A DNA stretch of 64,000 bases from positions 331,675 through 395,674 of the forward strand of contig LSBP01000001.1 of NCBI GenBank assembly GCA_001577635.1, given 5' to 3'. Made by a program: the position numbers and the translations under genes. Source of the stretch: Halomonadaceae bacterium T82-2 (GTDB taxonomy: Bacteria; Pseudomonadota; Gammaproteobacteria; Pseudomonadales; Halomonadaceae). Positions 39,590 through 59,830 of the stretch are shown in pieces. A model generated the notes under the pieces. The model did not search any database and was not told the DNA's origin. It saw only the letters and a list, made by a program, of their open reading frames with translations. The first letter of the stretch is position 1. Every line of letters starts with the position of its first letter.

Positions 39590-39850
39590 TCAGCCCTTGG
39601 CCTGCTCGACGACCTCGACCAGCGTCCAGGACTTGCGCTTCGACAGCGGACGGCATTCCTCGATGGAAACCGTGTCGCCCAGCTTCGCCTGGTTCGCCTC
39701 GTCGTGGGCGTGCAGCTTGGTGGAGCGCTTCATGTACTTGCCGTAGATCGGATGGCGCACGCGGCGCTCGATCATGACGACAATGGACTTGTCCATCTTG
39801 TCGCTCACCACCTTGCCGGTGAGCGTACGAGCTTTCTTCTCTTCAGCCAT
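39590..39850 (-). CDS. rpsQ: 30S ribosomal protein S17
   Basis: 86 residues. ATG 39850 ([16 protein letters not shown]) is preferred because AGGTGA precedes it and it begins directly after the rpmC stop. An in-frame GTG three codons earlier overlaps rpmC. OB-fold 16S binder. Confidence 0.97.
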   Translation of the reverse strand: MAEEKKARTLTGKVVSDKMDKSIVVMIERRVRHPIYGKYMKRSTKLHAHDEANQAKLGDTVSIEECRPLSKRKSWTLVEVVEQAKG

Positions 39851-39851
39851 C

Positions 39852-40043
39852 TCAGTCACCTGCCTTCTCGTTGAGCACCGTCTTCACGCGGGCGATGTCC
39901 CGGCGTACCTGCTTGAGCAGATGCGTCTGGCTCAACTGGCCGGTGGCCTTCTGCATGCGCAGGTTGAACTGCTCGCGGAGGAGTTCGAAAAGCTGCTCCT
40001 GCAGCGCTTCGACCGATTTTTCACGAATTTCCTGGGCTTTCAT
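39852..40043 (-). CDS. rpmC: 50S ribosomal protein L29
   Basis: 63 residues of helical hairpin ([20 protein letters not shown]). The ATG shares one base with the rplP stop (TGATG), so a preceding GTG codon is not needed as start. It surrounds the tunnel exit with L23. Confidence 0.98.
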   Translation of the reverse strand: MKAQEIREKSVEALQEQLFELLREQFNLRMQKATGQLSQTHLLKQVRRDIARVKTVLNEKAGD

Positions 40044-40456
40044 CACATCACCGTCCGTTTCACAAAGGTGGTCGAGACCGGGAATTTCTGGGCGGCCAGC
40101 GCAAAGGCTTCACGCGCCAGCTCTTCGGAGACCCCTTCGATCTCGTAGAGCACCTTGCCGGGCTGGATCTGTGCGACCCAGTACTCGACGGAGCCCTTAC
40201 CTTTACCCATACGGACTTCCAGCGGCTTGTTGGAAATCGGCTTGTCAGGGAAGACCCGAATCCAGATCTTGCCGCCACGCTTGACGTGACGAGTGATGGC
40301 ACGACGGCCGGCCTCGATCTGGCGCGCAGTCACGCGGCCGCGACCGGTGGCCTTGAGGCCGTACTCGCCGAAGCTCACCTTGCTGCCGCGATGCGCCAGG
40401 CCACGGTTGCGGCCCTTCTGCACCTTGCGGAACTTCGTACGCTTGGGTTGTAACAT
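40043..40456 (-). CDS. rplP: 50S ribosomal protein L16
   Basis: 137 residues, [40 protein letters not shown] is diagnostic. It positions the A-site tRNA elbow. Coupled to rpmC by a one-base overlap. Confidence 0.99.
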   Translation of the reverse strand: MLQPKRTKFRKVQKGRNRGLAHRGSKVSFGEYGLKATGRGRVTARQIEAGRRAITRHVKRGGKIWIRVFPDKPISNKPLEVRMGKGKGSVEYWVAQIQPGKVLYEIEGVSEELAREAFALAAQKFPVSTTFVKRTVM

Positions 40457-40471
40457 CGACTACATCTCCCC

Positions 40472-41173
40472 TTACTTGGAACCTTTCTTCTTGGGTGCGC
40501 CCTGGTTCTGCTGCTGCTTCTGCTTGGCGCGCACCTCTTCGATGCCCCCGAGGATTTCACCCTTGAAGATCCACACCTTGACGCCGATGACGCCGTAAGT
40601 GGTGTGGGCTTCGTAGGTGGCGTAATCGATGTCCGCACGCAGGGTGTGCAGCGGCACACGGCCTTCGCGGTACCACTCGGTACGGGCGATCTCGGCACCG
40701 CCGAGACGACCGGACAGCTGGATCTTGATGCCGCCGGCACCCAGGCGCATGGCGTTCTGCACGGCACGCTTCATGGCGCGACGGAACATCACGCGACGCT
40801 CGAGCTGGCCGCAGACGTTCTGCGCGACGAGCTGGGCGTCGAGTTCCGGCTTGCGGACTTCCTCGATGTTGACGTGCACCGGCACGCCCATCATCTCGGT
40901 GACTTCGCGACGCAGACGATCGACGTCCTCGCCCTTCTTGCCGATCACGATACCCGGACGTGCGGTGTGAATCGTGATGCGTGCATTGTTGGCGGGGCGC
41001 TCGATGGTGATGCGGCTCACGGAGGCGTTCTTGAGACGCTGCTCCAGGAAGCGACGCACTTCGAGATCGTTGTTCAGCTTATCGGCGTAGGCACCGCGCT
41101 CGGCGTACCAGACGGACGTGTGGTCCTTGACGATACCCAGCCGAATGCCTGTCGGATTTACTTTCTGACCCAT
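40472..41173 (-). CDS. rpsC: 30S ribosomal protein S3
   Basis: 233 residues from [20 protein letters not shown]; a longer frame from 41218 overlaps rplV and is rejected. KH domain with [18 protein letters not shown] and C-terminal Lys/Gln tail. mRNA entry-channel protein with helicase function. Confidence 0.99.
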   Translation of the reverse strand: MGQKVNPTGIRLGIVKDHTSVWYAERGAYADKLNNDLEVRRFLEQRLKNASVSRITIERPANNARITIHTARPGIVIGKKGEDVDRLRREVTEMMGVPVHVNIEEVRKPELDAQLVAQNVCGQLERRVMFRRAMKRAVQNAMRLGAGGIKIQLSGRLGGAEIARTEWYREGRVPLHTLRADIDYATYEAHTTYGVIGVKVWIFKGEILGGIEEVRAKQKQQQNQGAPKKKGSK

Positions 41174-41184
41174 CTGGTCGACTC

Positions 41185-41517
41185 CTACTTCTCGGCTACC
41201 TTGACGGTGATGTGGCAAGTGCGCTTCAAAATGCGATCCGCACGGCCCTTGGCGCGCGGCTGGATGCGCTTGAGCGTCATGCCCTCATCGACGCAGATGG
41301 TCGAGACACGCAGCTCGTCGATGTCCATGCCGTTGTTTTCTTCCGCATTCGCGATGGCGGACTGCAGCACTTTCTTGACCAGCTTGGCGGCCTTCTTCGG
41401 GGAGAAGGTCAGCAGGTCGAGTGCCTCGGCGACCGGCTTACCGCGCACCTGGTCAGCCACCAAACGGGCCTTCTGGGCGGATAAGCTAGCGCCACGCAGC
41501 TTTGCTGTGACTTCCAT
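41185..41517 (-). CDS. rplV: 50S ribosomal protein L22
   Basis: 110 residues, [19 protein letters not shown] and the tunnel-lining hairpin with [20 protein letters not shown]. The macrolide-relevant loop shows no insertion or deletion. Confidence 0.99.
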   Translation of the reverse strand: MEVTAKLRGASLSAQKARLVADQVRGKPVAEALDLLTFSPKKAAKLVKKVLQSAIANAEENNGMDIDELRVSTICVDEGMTLKRIQPRAKGRADRILKRTCHITVKVAEK

Positions 41518-41535
41518 CTCTAATCCTCTCTCGGC

Positions 41536-41811
41536 TTACCGTTTGGCTTTCTTGTCCGCCGCGTGGCCGCGATAGGTGCGGGTGGCAGCGAATTCGCCCA
41601 GCTTGTGGCCGACCATTTCCTCGGAGACGTGCACCGGGACGTGCTGGCGACCGTTGTGGACCGCAATGGTGAGCCCGACCATGTTGGGCAGGATCATGGA
41701 ACGACGCGACCAGGTCTTGATCGGTTTGCGGTCGTTCTTCTCCACTGCAGCCTCGACCTTCTTCAGCAGATGAAGGTCGATAAAGGGACCTTTCTTCAGT
41801 GAACGTGGCAC
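41536..41811 (-). CDS. rpsS: 30S ribosomal protein S19
   Basis: 91 residues, [20 protein letters not shown] to [20 protein letters not shown]. 30S head protein paired with S13. Confidence 0.99.
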   Translation of the reverse strand: MPRSLKKGPFIDLHLLKKVEAAVEKNDRKPIKTWSRRSMILPNMVGLTIAVHNGRQHVPVHVSEEMVGHKLGEFAATRTYRGHAADKKAKR

Positions 41812-41833
41812 AGCCGTTACCTCTTAATGTCTG

Positions 41834-42661
41834 TTACTTGGCCTTGCGGCGACGAACGATCAGCTTGTCGGTGCGCTTGTTCTTGCGGGTCTTGTGGCCC
41901 TTGGTCGGAACCCCCCACGGCGTCACCGGATGGCGACCACCGCTGGTACGACCTTCACCACCACCGTGCGGGTGATCCACCGGGTTCATGGCGACACCGC
42001 GAACGGTCGGGCGCACACCCCGCCAGCGCTTGGCACCGGCCTTGCCGAGTTGACGCAGGCTGTGCTCGGAGTTGCTCACCTCTCCCAGGGTCGCGCGGCA
42101 CTCGGCCAGCACCTTGCGCATCTCGCCGGAGCGCAAACGCAGGGTGGCGTAGTTGCCTTCGCGGGCGACCAGCTGAGCACTGGCACCGGCGCTGCGCGCG
42201 AGCTGGGCACCCTTGCCGGGCTTGAGCTCGATGCAGTGGACGGTGGAACCCAGCGGAATGTTGCGCAGCGGCAGCGTGTTGCCACGCTTGATCGGTGCGT
42301 TCACGCCGGACTCCAACTGGTCGCCGGCACTCACGCCCTTGGGCGCGATGACGTAGCGACGCTCACCGTCCAGGTACTTCAGCAGCGCGATGTGGGCGCT
42401 GCGGTTGGGATCGTACTCCAGGCGCTCGACGATGGCCGGAACGCCATCCTTGGTGCGCTTGAAGTCGATCACACGGTAGTGGTGACGATGACCACCACCG
42501 ACATGGCGCGTGGTGATGCGGCCATGATTGTTACGTCCGCCGGACTTGGACTGCTTCTCGAGCAGCGGCGCATACGGCCGGCCCTTGTAGATCTCGTCGC
42601 TGACAACCTTGACCAGGTGGCGGCGACCGGCGGATGTGGGTTTAGTCTTGACTACTGCCAT
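41834..42661 (-). CDS. rplB: 50S ribosomal protein L2
   Basis: 275 residues. RNA-binding core plus C-terminal [14 protein letters not shown] loop, whose histidine lies near the peptidyl transferase centre. Between rplW (17 bp) and rpsS (22 bp). Confidence 0.99.
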   Translation of the reverse strand: MAVVKTKPTSAGRRHLVKVVSDEIYKGRPYAPLLEKQSKSGGRNNHGRITTRHVGGGHRHHYRVIDFKRTKDGVPAIVERLEYDPNRSAHIALLKYLDGERRYVIAPKGVSAGDQLESGVNAPIKRGNTLPLRNIPLGSTVHCIELKPGKGAQLARSAGASAQLVAREGNYATLRLRSGEMRKVLAECRATLGEVSNSEHSLRQLGKAGAKRWRGVRPTVRGVAMNPVDHPHGGGEGRTSGGRHPVTPWGVPTKGHKTRKNKRTDKLIVRRRKAK

Positions 42662-42678
42662 GATCCGTACTCCTGCCC

Positions 42679-42975
42679 TTATTCGGCGCCAGAGAAGTCT
42701 TCGAGGGTCTCGCCCGCGGCCAGCGTGACGTAGGCCTTGCGGTAGCCCTTGCGCAGACCCGTGCCATGCAGGGTGCGCTTGGTCTTGCCCTTCACGTTGA
42801 GGACCTGGACGCTATCGACCTTCTTGCCGAACAGCGCTTGGACGGCCGCCTTGATCTCCGGCTTGGTCGCGTCGCTGGCCACCTTGAACACGTACTGGTT
42901 GTTCTCGGCGGCCATGGCAGCCTTCTCGGTCACGTGCGGTCCGAGCAGAACCTTGAATAGGCGTTCCTGGTTCAT
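42679..42975 (-). CDS. rplW: 50S ribosomal protein L23
   Basis: 98 residues, [28 protein letters not shown] hairpin. Docking site for trigger factor and SRP at the tunnel exit. Overlaps rplD by four bases (ATGA). Confidence 0.99.
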   Translation of the reverse strand: MNQERLFKVLLGPHVTEKAAMAAENNQYVFKVASDATKPEIKAAVQALFGKKVDSVQVLNVKGKTKRTLHGTGLRKGYRKAYVTLAAGETLEDFSGAE

Positions 42976-43577
42976 GCCAGCTTCTCCTCGAATTTGCGCA
43001 GGGCGGAGACGGTGACCAGCACCTTGTCGAAGGCGACCAGGCTCACCGGATCGGCGGCGGGGACATCGACGACATCCACGTTGGGGATGTTGCGCGCGGC
43101 CAGGTAGAGCTTCTCGTCGACCTCATCGGTGACGATCAGCGCCTTCTCGAGGCCCAGCTCCTGGAGCTTGGACACCAGCTGCTTGGTCTTGGGCGCCTCG
43201 ACGGCGAACTCCTCGACCACCACCAGGCGCTCCTGGCGAATCAGCTCGGACAGGATCGACCGCATCGCCGCACGATACATCTTGCGGTTGACCTTCTGCG
43301 TGTAGTCCTGCGGACGCGCGGCGAAGGTCACGCCGCCGCTACGCCACAGCGGCGAGCGGATGGTGCCGGCGCGAGCACGACCGGTACCCTTCTGGCGCCA
43401 CGGCTTCTTGCCGCCGCCACGCACGTCGGAGCGGTTCTTCTGGGCACGGGTACCCTGACGGCCGGCCGCGAGGTAGGCGGTGACGACCTGGTGGACCAGC
43501 GCTTCGTTGAATTCTTTGCCAAAGGTAGCGTCGGCGACTTCGACGGTGCCGCCAGCACCTGCAAGATTCAGATTCAT
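42972..43577 (-). CDS. rplD: 50S ribosomal protein L4
   Basis: 201 residues. The tunnel-reaching loop [20 protein letters not shown] is intact. In E. coli L4 also represses the S10 operon through the rpsJ leader; here that leader is short, and a structured element lies instead between rpsJ and rplC. Confidence 0.99.
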   Translation of the reverse strand: MNLNLAGAGGTVEVADATFGKEFNEALVHQVVTAYLAAGRQGTRAQKNRSDVRGGGKKPWRQKGTGRARAGTIRSPLWRSGGVTFAARPQDYTQKVNRKMYRAAMRSILSELIRQERLVVVEEFAVEAPKTKQLVSKLQELGLEKALIVTDEVDEKLYLAARNIPNVDVVDVPAADPVSLVAFDKVLVTVSALRKFEEKLA

Positions 43578-43590
43578 CGGTCTTTACCCC

Positions 43591-44229
43591 TCAGCGAGCT
43601 TTAACGGCACGGCGGACGATCACGTCGCTGCCCGGCGCGCCCGGAACGGCGCCCTTGACCAGCAGCAGGTTGCGATCGGCATCGACGCGGACGACTTCCA
43701 GGCTCTGAACGGTCACGCGCTCATTGCCCATCTGTCCGGCCATTTTCTTGCCCTTGAAGACACGCCCCGGGGTCTGACACTGGCCGATGGAGCCAGGCGC
43801 ACGGTGGGACAGGGAGTTACCGTGGCTGTTGTCCTGGGTGCGGAAGTTCCAGCGCTTAACGGCGCCCTGGTACCCCTTACCCTTGGAGGTGCCGGTCACA
43901 TCGATCTTCTGACCAGCCTCGAAGAGGGACACGGAGAGTTCGCCACCCACGTCCGGAGCTTCCTCGCCTTCTGCCAGGCGGAACTCCATCAGTGAACGAC
44001 CGGCCTCGATACCCGCCTTGGCGTACTGACCGGCAGTCGCCTTGGTGAGATGCTTGGCCTTGCGGGAGCCGGTTGTCACCTGAACCGCGCTGTAGCCGTC
44101 GCTTTCGACGGTCTTGACGCGAGTCACGCGGTTGGGCTCAACCTCGATCACGGTTACGGGCACGGAAGTGCCATCTTCGGTGAAGACGCGGGTCATGCCG
44201 CTCTTCTTACCGACCAAACCGATAGTCAT
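43591..44229 (-). CDS. rplC: 50S ribosomal protein L3
   Basis: 212 residues, [20 protein letters not shown]; the methylated-Gln loop region [20 protein letters not shown] is present. One of two 50S assembly initiators. Unusually far (145 bp) from rpsJ. Confidence 0.99.
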   Translation of the reverse strand: MTIGLVGKKSGMTRVFTEDGTSVPVTVIEVEPNRVTRVKTVESDGYSAVQVTTGSRKAKHLTKATAGQYAKAGIEAGRSLMEFRLAEGEEAPDVGGELSVSLFEAGQKIDVTGTSKGKGYQGAVKRWNFRTQDNSHGNSLSHRAPGSIGQCQTPGRVFKGKKMAGQMGNERVTVQSLEVVRVDADRNLLLVKGAVPGAPGSDVIVRRAVKAR

Positions 44230-44374
44230 GTTCAGTCTCCTATAGTGTACGGGGCTATCACCCGCTATGGCTGCCCTTTCCAGAGCATTCCACTAGCACG
44301 TTGTGTGACGCCATCCCGGCGTGGCGGCTGCTGCTGACTCCAGGCCAGCGCGGTGCCGCGTGTGTCTAGTGTTA
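44230..44374 (-). promoter_or_regulatory. Stem-closed element between rpsJ and rplC
   Basis: A long-range stem is formed by CACTAGCACG (44291..44300, plus-strand reading) and CGTG-TGT-CTAGTG (44359..44371), ten base pairs with a three-base bulge. It encloses about 58 nt that contain a further hairpin ACGCC-ATCCC-GGCGT. The gap is otherwise non-coding and lacks a credible promoter. A ribosomal-protein-binding control site is inferred. Confidence 0.4.
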
Positions 44375-44686
44375 TCAGTCGAGCTTGATCTGTACGTCCA
44401 CGCCGGCGGCGAGGTCGAGCTTCATCAGCGCGTCGACGGTCTTCTCCGTCGGCTCGACGATGTCGAGCACGCGCTTGTGCGTGCGAATCTCGTACTGGTC
44501 GCGTGCGTCCTTGTTGACGTGCGGCGAGATCAGCACGGTATAGCGCTCGCGATTGGTCGGCAGAGGGATCGGACCCCGCACCTGTGCACCTGTCCGCTTC
44601 GCGGTATCCACGATTTCCTGGGCGGACTGGTCGATCAGGCGGTGATCGAAAGCCTTCAGCCGAATGCGAATCTTCTGGTTCTGCAT
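44375..44686 (-). CDS. rpsJ: 30S ribosomal protein S10 (NusE)
   Basis: 103 residues, [21 protein letters not shown]-terminal [20 protein letters not shown]. First gene of the S10 operon; also NusE, which links NusG to the ribosome and to antitermination. About 58 nt of leader separate it from the predicted start of transcription. Confidence 0.99.
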   Translation of the reverse strand: MQNQKIRIRLKAFDHRLIDQSAQEIVDTAKRTGAQVRGPIPLPTNRERYTVLISPHVNKDARDQYEIRTHKRVLDIVEPTEKTVDALMKLDLAAGVDVQIKLD

Positions 44687-44750
44687 TAGCCCTAAACTCC
44701 AATGGATGTCGACGGCGATCGCCGCTTACCCACGCATTCAAAGGATGCGC

Positions 44751-44779
44751 ATTATAGGCATGCAGGAACTTCGCGTCAA
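44751..44779 (-). promoter_or_regulatory. S10 operon promoter
   Basis: Minus-strand TTGACG (-35, 44774..44779), 17-nt spacer, perfect TATAAT (-10, 44751..44756), between the tuf terminator and rpsJ. Predicted start near 44744. Confidence 0.85.
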
Positions 44780-44800
44780 ACGAAGCCCGACATGCGCAGA

Positions 44801-44826
44801 AAGGGGGCTCCTCGCGGAGCCCCCTT
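44801..44826 (-). terminator. Terminator after tuf
   Basis: Stem AAGGGGGCTCC (44801..44811) and GGAGCCCCCTT (44816..44826), loop TCGC, with a short T tract on the minus strand. It insulates the S10 promoter from the str genes. Confidence 0.75.
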
Positions 44827-44846
44827 CGATCATCGCAGGATACCGC

Positions 44847-46040
<1,194 letters not shown>

Positions 46041-46069
46041 TGCTATAACCTCTTTACGTTAGCTAACGG

Positions 46070-48190
46070 TTAACCGTTCTGGTTGATGACGGCTTCTACG
46101 ACGCTGGAGGGCGCCTCTTCGTAATCCGCAAACTCCATGGTGTAGCTTGCGCGGCCCTGGGTCTGAGAACGCAGATCGGTCGCGTAACCGAACATCTCAG
46201 CCAACGGAACCGTGGCGCGAATGATCTTGCCTGAGGAAGAGTCATCCATGCCCTGTACAAGGCCACGGCGGCGGTTAAGGTCACCCATGACATCACCCAT
46301 GAACTCCTCGGGGGTCACGACCTCGACCTTCATCACCGGCTCGAGCAGCACGGCCTTAGCCTTGCGAGCACCTTCCTTGATCGCCATCGACGAGGCGACC
46401 TTGAACGCGGTCTCGTTGGAGTCCACGTCATGGTAGGAACCGTCGAACAGCGTGACCTTGACGTCAATCATCGGGTAACCCGCGATGACACCGTTCTGCA
46501 GCTGCTCGAAAGCCCCCTTCTCGACGGCCGGCACGTATTCCTTGGGAACCACACCGCCGACGATCTCGGACGCGAACTTGAAGCTCATGTCTTCGTCCTC
46601 GCCCTTGTCTTCCGCGGTCAGCGGCTCGATGCGCAGCCACACGTGACCGTACTGGCCGCGACCGCCCGACTGACGCACGAACTTGCCTTCCTGCTCGACC
46701 GACTGGCGAATGGTCTCGCGGTAGGCAACCTGCGGCTTGCCGATGTTGGCCTCGACCTTGAACTCGCGACGCATGCGGTCGACGATGATGTCGAGGTGAA
46801 GCTCGCCCATGCCGGAGATGATGGTCTGGCCGGTTTCCTCGTCAGTCTTGACCTGGAAGGACGGATCCTCCTGGGCCAGCTTGCCGAGGGCGACGCCCAT
46901 CTTCTCCTGGTCGGCCTTGGACTTCGGCTCCACGGCAACCGAGATGACCGGATCCGGGAACTCCATGCGCTCGAGAACGATCTTGTCGTTCAGGTCGCAC
47001 AGGGTGTCGCCGGTGGTGACATCCTTGAGCCCGATGCAGGCGGCGATGTCGCCGGCATAGACTTCCTTGATCTCCTCGCGGGAGTTGGAGTGCATCTGGA
47101 CGATACGGCCGACGCGCTCCTTCTTCTGCTTGACCGAGTTGTAGACACTGTCGCCGGACTTCAGCACGCCGGAGTAGACGCGGATGAAGGTCAGCGTGCC
47201 GACGAACGGGTCGGTGGCGATCTTGAAGGCCAGGGCAGCGAAAGGCGCATTGTCGTCCGCCTCGCGCGTGGCGATGGTGCCGTCCTTGTCGTCCAGCTCG
47301 CCCTCGATGGCCTTGACCTCGGTGGGCGACGGCATGTACTCGATGACGCCATCCAGAACGGCCTGCACGCCCTTGTTCTTGAACGCGGAGCCACAGGTGA
47401 CCAGGACGATCTCGTTGTCCAGGGTGCGACGACGCAGGCCGGCCTTGATGTCGGCCTCGGGCAGGTCACCTTCCTCGAGGTACTTGTCCATCAGCTCTTC
47501 GGACGCCTCGGCAGCGGCCTCGACCATCTGCTCGCGGTACATCTCGGCGGTTTCCTGGAGCTCGGCCGGGATGTCGACCAGCTCGTAGTTCATGCCGAAG
47601 TTGTCCTCGTCCCAGAGGATGGCCTTCATCTGGATCAGGTCGATGACGCCCTTGAACTCGTCCTCGGCCCCCCAGTTGATCTGGATCGGGACGACGTTGG
47701 CGCCCAGCTTCTGCTTGAGCTGGTCGAGCACCATGAAGTAGTCGGCACCGGCGCGGTCCATCTTGTTGACGAACACCATGCGCGGCACTTCGTACTTGTT
47801 GGCCTGACGCCAGACGGTCTCGGTCTGCGGCTGCACACCGGAGGAGCCGCACAGCACCACGACGGCACCGTCGAGCACACGCAGGGAACGCTCCACCTCG
47901 ATGGTGAAGTCGACGTGCCCCGGGGTGTCGATGATGTTGATGCGGTGCTCGTCGAACTGCTTGTTCATGCCCTGCCAGAAGCAGGTGGTCGCCGCGGAGG
48001 TGATCGTGATGCCACGCTCCTGCTCCTGCTCCATCCAGTCCATGGTGGCGGCGCCATCATGGACCTCGCCGACCTTGTGGGAAAGGCCGGTGTAGAACAG
48101 GACACGCTCGGTAGTGGTGGTCTTCCCGGCGTCGACGTGGGCAACGATACCGATATTGCGGTAACGCTTGAGCGGAGTCTTGCGTGCCAC
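46070..48190 (-). CDS. fusA: Elongation factor G
   Basis: 706-residue translocase. GTPase motifs [21 protein letters not shown] and NKMDRAGAD; domain IV loop with [14 protein letters not shown]. Length is typical for EF-G1 of bacteria. It follows rpsG by 18 bp. Confidence 0.99.
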   Translation of the reverse strand: MARKTPLKRYRNIGIVAHVDAGKTTTTERVLFYTGLSHKVGEVHDGAATMDWMEQEQERGITITSAATTCFWQGMNKQFDEHRINIIDTPGHVDFTIEVERSLRVLDGAVVVLCGSSGVQPQTETVWRQANKYEVPRMVFVNKMDRAGADYFMVLDQLKQKLGANVVPIQINWGAEDEFKGVIDLIQMKAILWDEDNFGMNYELVDIPAELQETAEMYREQMVEAAAEASEELMDKYLEEGDLPEADIKAGLRRRTLDNEIVLVTCGSAFKNKGVQAVLDGVIEYMPSPTEVKAIEGELDDKDGTIATREADDNAPFAALAFKIATDPFVGTLTFIRVYSGVLKSGDSVYNSVKQKKERVGRIVQMHSNSREEIKEVYAGDIAACIGLKDVTTGDTLCDLNDKIVLERMEFPDPVISVAVEPKSKADQEKMGVALGKLAQEDPSFQVKTDEETGQTIISGMGELHLDIIVDRMRREFKVEANIGKPQVAYRETIRQSVEQEGKFVRQSGGRGQYGHVWLRIEPLTAEDKGEDEDMSFKFASEIVGGVVPKEYVPAVEKGAFEQLQNGVIAGYPMIDVKVTLFDGSYHDVDSNETAFKVASSMAIKEGARKAKAVLLEPVMKVEVVTPEEFMGDVMGDLNRRRGLVQGMDDSSSGKIIRATVPLAEMFGYATDLRSQTQGRASYTMEFADYEEAPSSVVEAVINQNG

Positions 48191-48208
48191 GGATGAAACC
48201 TCCGTAGA

Positions 48209-48679
48209 TTAGAAGCGGTAGTGAGAGAAGGCCTTGTTGGCTTCTGCCATGCGATGCACGTCTTCACGCTTCTTCACGGCAGCACCCTTGCCTTCGGCGG
48301 CGTCCAGCATTTCACCGGCCAGACGCTGCACCATGGTCTTTTCACCACGGTTGCGGGCGGCATCGACCAGCCAGCGCATGGCCAACGCCTGACGACGCGA
48401 GGGACGCACCTCGACCGGCACCTGGTAGGTCGCACCACCTACGCGGCGTGACTTGACCTCGACCATCGGCTGGATGGCTTCCAGCGCCTTGTCGAACACA
48501 TCCAGCGGTGCTTCCTGGGCACGCTCGGCAACACGGTCCAGCGCACCATAGACGATGCGCTCAGCTACGGACTTCTTGCCGCTGATCATCAGATGGTTCA
48601 TGAACTTCGCCAAACGCTCGCTGTTGAACTTCGGATCCGGCAGGATCTCGCGCTTGGCGGCAATGCGTCTTCTAGGCAT
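48209..48679 (-). CDS. rpsG: 30S ribosomal protein S7
   Basis: 156 residues, [20 protein letters not shown] to [17 protein letters not shown]. Assembly initiator of the 30S head. In E. coli it represses its own operon by binding between rpsL and rpsG; the 115-bp gap here (48680..48794) could hold the same site. Confidence 0.99.
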   Translation of the reverse strand: MPRRRIAAKREILPDPKFNSERLAKFMNHLMISGKKSVAERIVYGALDRVAERAQEAPLDVFDKALEAIQPMVEVKSRRVGGATYQVPVEVRPSRRQALAMRWLVDAARNRGEKTMVQRLAGEMLDAAEGKGAAVKKREDVHRMAEANKAFSHYRF

Positions 48680-48794
48680 GATAAGCCCTCGTCGAAGGGT
48701 CCTTCAGGTAAACCCGAGACTCCCGCCCCGTCGGGCGACGCTCGACCTTACTCTTATCCGACCATTGTTACGTAAAGATCTCGGTGTCCCGGCC

Positions 48795-49169
48795 TCAGGC
48801 CTTGGGACGCTTGGTGCCGTACTTGGAACGGCCCTGCTTGCGGTTCTGCACGCCGGAGGTGTCCAGGGCGCCGCGCACGGTGTGATAACGCACACCCGGC
48901 AAGTCCTTGACTCGGCCGCCGCGGATCAGCACCACGGAGTGCTCCTGCAGGTTGTGGCCTTCACCACCGATGTAGGAGGTCACCTCGTAGCCGTTGGTCA
49001 GACGAACACGGCACACCTTGCGCAGTGCGGAGTTCGGCTTCTTCGGCGTGGTGGTATAAACGCGGGTGCAAACCCCACGACGCTGCGGGCAGGCCTGCAG
49101 CGCCGGCACGTCACTCTTGGCGACCGGGCGCTTGCGCGGCTTGCGCACGAGCTGGTTGATCGTTGCCAT
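48795..49169 (-). CDS. rpsL: 30S ribosomal protein S12
   Basis: 124 residues from [20 protein letters not shown]; a longer frame from 49232 has no site. Decoding-centre protein. The streptomycin loops [12 protein letters not shown] and [13 protein letters not shown] are wild type, so no resistance allele is seen. Confidence 0.99.
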   Translation of the reverse strand: MATINQLVRKPRKRPVAKSDVPALQACPQRRGVCTRVYTTTPKKPNSALRKVCRVRLTNGYEVTSYIGGEGHNLQEHSVVLIRGGRVKDLPGVRYHTVRGALDTSGVQNRKQGRSKYGTKRPKA

Positions 49170-49247
49170 AGTCTGTAGCTGTCTCCAGTGATTGCCTCGC
49201 CTCAACAGCAGGCACGGGCGCACCCACCCCACTGTTAAAGGCTGCGC

Positions 49248-49277
49248 ATTCTAAAGTCTCATGATGAGCGGCGTCAA
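49248..49277 (-). promoter_or_regulatory. str operon promoter
   Basis: Minus-strand TTGACG (-35, 49272..49277), 18-nt spacer, TAGAAT (-10, 49248..49253), immediately after the hairpin that follows rpoC. Predicted leader about 75 nt before rpsL. Confidence 0.7.
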
Positions 49278-49278
49278 G

Positions 49279-49302
49279 GCCGGCACCCCGCGGGGCGCCG
49301 GC
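49279..49302 (-). terminator. Hairpin terminator after rpoC
   Basis: GCCGGC-A-CCCC / GGGG-C-GCCGGC with a two-base centre and one mismatch, six bases beyond the rpoC stop. The T tract is poor, so termination may be partial. It touches the -35 of the str promoter. Confidence 0.55.
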
Positions 49303-49308
49303 TGCAGC

Positions 49309-53526
<4,218 letters not shown>

Positions 53527-53555
53527 GGGGTCGCTCCGTTGCGGAGTTGTCATGA

Positions 53556-53581
53556 GCGGGGCCCGGTTCTCGGGGCCCCGC
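53556..53581 (-). other. T-less hairpin between rpoB and rpoC
   Basis: GCGGGGCCC (53556..53564) and GGGCCCCGC (53573..53581) with an eight-base loop, 30 bp before the rpoC start. There is no T tract. Confidence 0.55.
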
Positions 53582-53609
53582 GGACCGTCATTGGCAAGCG
53601 TCGGGCGTT

Positions 53610-57686
<4,077 letters not shown>

Positions 57687-57738
57687 CTGTATTCCCCAGC
57701 TTGTTCACCATGGGTGACCGATGCGTGGTCGGCGCCAC

Positions 57739-57797
57739 CTGACGGGGGCGTCCCTGTCAGGCGCTGACGGCAAGCCCCCTCGGGAGGCTCGCCGTCG
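57739..57797 (-). promoter_or_regulatory. Paired hairpins between rplL and rpoB
   Basis: Two inverted repeats: CCTGACGGGG/CCCTGTCAGG (about 57739..57761) and GACGGC-AAGCC/AGGCTC-GCCGTC (about 57766..57797), 53 bp before rpoB. In E. coli the same junction has an attenuator and an RNase III processing stem; no T tract is seen here. Confidence 0.55.
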
Positions 57798-57933
57798 GAA
57801 TTCGCCTAGCGTTCGAATCGTCAGTGATGGGTACACGATAGGACGCTAGTGACAACAGAAAAAGGCCGGCAGCGGGCATCCCGCCACCAGCCATGGAAGC
57901 TTACGCAGCGCGTGAAGCCTTGGGGCACAAGGG

Positions 57934-58305
57934 TTACTTGAGCTCCACGGACGCGCCGGCTTCTTCCAGCTTCTTCTTGGCTTCTTCGGCGTCATCCTTG
58001 CTCATGGCTTCCTTGAGGGTCGCCGGAGCGCCGTCGACGGCACCCTTGGCTTCCTTCAGGCCGAGGCCGGTGATCTCGCGAACCACCTTGATGACGTTGA
58101 CCTTCTTCTCGCCGGCGCCGGTCAGCACCAGGTCGAACTCGGTCTGCTCTTCGGCAGCAGCGGCTTCACCGCCACCCGGGCCGGCCACGACGGCGGCCGC
58201 GGCGGTCACGCCGAACTTCTCTTCCATCGCCTCGATCAGCTCGGCGACTTCCATCACGGTCATGTCGGCGACGGCGTTGATGATGTCTTCTTTGGTCAGT
58301 GCCAT
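57934..58305 (-). CDS. rplL: 50S ribosomal protein L7/L12
   Basis: 123 residues: N-terminal dimerisation helix ([20 protein letters not shown]), Ala/Gly hinge ([16 protein letters not shown]), and C-terminal factor-binding domain with [20 protein letters not shown]. Stalk protein recruiting EF-Tu and EF-G. It lies 90 bp after rplJ. Confidence 0.99.
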   Translation of the reverse strand: MALTKEDIINAVADMTVMEVAELIEAMEEKFGVTAAAAVVAGPGGGEAAAAEEQTEFDLVLTGAGEKKVNVIKVVREITGLGLKEAKGAVDGAPATLKEAMSKDDAEEAKKKLEEAGASVELK

Positions 58306-58395
58306 GATTGCTTTCCTAAACTTTGCGGAGCGCCCCGAACCGGTATCGGCGCTCGGTAACTGGGTAGACGATGTCGGCTGCGGTCAGCAGGGGCC

Positions 58396-58896
58396 TCAGG
58401 CGGCCTCTTCCTTCTGATCACGCAGCGCGGCGAGGGTACGCACCAGCTTGCCGGCAGAAGCTTCCTTCATGACGGACATCAGCTTGGCGATCGCCTCGTC
58501 GTACGTCGGCAGTGTTGCCAGACGGTCCAGCTGGGCGGCCGGGATGAACTCACCTTCGTAGGCCAGCGCCTTGACTTCGAAGTCCTTCTCGTTCTTGCCG
58601 AACTCCTTGAACAGGCGGGCGGCGGCGCCCGGATGCTCGTAGGAGAAGGCCAGCAGAGTCGGACCCACGAACGTCTCGTTCAGGCACTCCCAGGGAGTAC
58701 CTGACAGGGCGCGACGTGCCAGCGTGTTGCGCACAACACGGATCTGCACGCCATTCTCGCGCGCCTGCTTGCGCAGGTCGGTCATCGCGCCAACGTCGAC
58801 GCCGCGAGAGTCGGCCACTACAACGGAGAGAGCGTCCTTGGCTGCTTCACTGACCTCTGCAACAATCGCTTTCTTGTCTTCGAGACCTAGTGGCAC
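58396..58896 (-). CDS. rplJ: 50S ribosomal protein L10
   Basis: 166 residues starting at GTG 58896 ([20 protein letters not shown]), chosen because AAGGAG lies eight bases upstream and the N-terminus then matches E. coli L10. A GTG three codons earlier overlaps the ribosome site. Base of the L7/L12 stalk; L10-(L12)n represses its own translation by binding the leader upstream. Confidence 0.96.
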   Translation of the reverse strand: MPLGLEDKKAIVAEVSEAAKDALSVVVADSRGVDVGAMTDLRKQARENGVQIRVVRNTLARRALSGTPWECLNETFVGPTLLAFSYEHPGAAARLFKEFGKNEKDFEVKALAYEGEFIPAAQLDRLATLPTYDEAIAKLMSVMKEASAGKLVRTLAALRDQKEEAA

Positions 58897-58905
58897 AGTG
58901 TTCAC

Positions 58906-59100
58906 TCCTTCGTGCCGAGGGGCTTGCCGGGCAAGACCACCTCGGAGGTTACCTTCTCGACCCGCCGCGGGCGGCGGATCGCGGAATGATGGTGCTCACC
59001 AGCGAACTGGCGGGGCGCACCATCTGCGCAGGCGACCGGGGGCCATTAAGTCACCCGAGGGCGACACCTGCGGTCTTTGACGGCGCCCCGCCCGCAAGGG
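58906..59100 (-). promoter_or_regulatory. L10-type leader of rplJL
   Basis: The 239-nt stretch between rplA and the rplJ GTG is non-coding and structured. GATGGTGC (58988..58995) pairs perfectly with GCACCATC (59017..59024), enclosing a nested CCAG-TTCG-CTGG tetraloop hairpin (58999..59010). A CGCAGATGGTG segment at its 5' side (minus) is reminiscent of known L10 leaders. The limits given are approximate. Confidence 0.65.
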
Positions 59101-59135
59101 CCGGGGACCGCAAAGTGACTGCTTGGTTTGACACG

Positions 59136-59828
59136 TCAGACGAACGCGGAGTGGTCGACGGTCAGACCCGGGCCCATGGTGGTGGACAGGGTCATTTTCT
59201 TGAAGTAGACGCCCTTGGACGTGCTGGGCTTGAGACGCTTGAGGTCGTTGACCAGCGCCTCCAGGTTGCCGCGAATGGCATCCGCCGGGAAGTCGACCTT
59301 GCCCAGCGTGGTATGGATGATGCCGTTCTTGTCGGTACGGAAGCGCACCTGACCGGCCTTGGCATTCTTCACCGCAGTGGCCACGTCCGGGGTCACGGTG
59401 CCGACCTTGGGGTTCGGCATCAGGCCGCGCGGACCGAGGATCTGACCCAGCTGGCCGACCACGCGCATGGCGTCGGGCGAGGCGATGACCACGTCGAAGT
59501 TCAGGTTGCCCTTCTTGACGTCTTCGGCCAGTTCTTCCATGCCGATGATGTCGGCACCGGCTTCCTTGGCCGCATCGGCGTTGGCACCCTGGGTGAAGAC
59601 AGCAACACGCACGTCCTTGCCGGTACCGTTGGGCATGACGGTGGCGCCACGCACGACCTGGTCGGATTTACGCGGATCGACGCCCAGATTGATGGCGACG
59701 TCGAGCGACTCCTTGAAGTTGACCTTGGAGAGCTCGCCGAGCAGGGCCACGGCCTCGTCGATGGAGTAGACCTTGGTACCGTCGACCTTCTCGCGGATCA
59801 TCTGTGCGCGCTTGGACAGTTTAGCCAT
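59136..59828 (-). CDS. rplA: 50S ribosomal protein L1
   Basis: 230 residues, [40 protein letters not shown] is the RNA-binding hallmark. Mobile L1 stalk protein releasing E-site tRNA; autogenous repressor of rplKA in E. coli. Two bases after rplK. Confidence 0.99.
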   Translation of the reverse strand: MAKLSKRAQMIREKVDGTKVYSIDEAVALLGELSKVNFKESLDVAINLGVDPRKSDQVVRGATVMPNGTGKDVRVAVFTQGANADAAKEAGADIIGMEELAEDVKKGNLNFDVVIASPDAMRVVGQLGQILGPRGLMPNPKVGTVTPDVATAVKNAKAGQVRFRTDKNGIIHTTLGKVDFPADAIRGNLEALVNDLKRLKPSTSKGVYFKKMTLSTTMGPGLTVDHSAFV

Positions 59829-59830
59829 GA

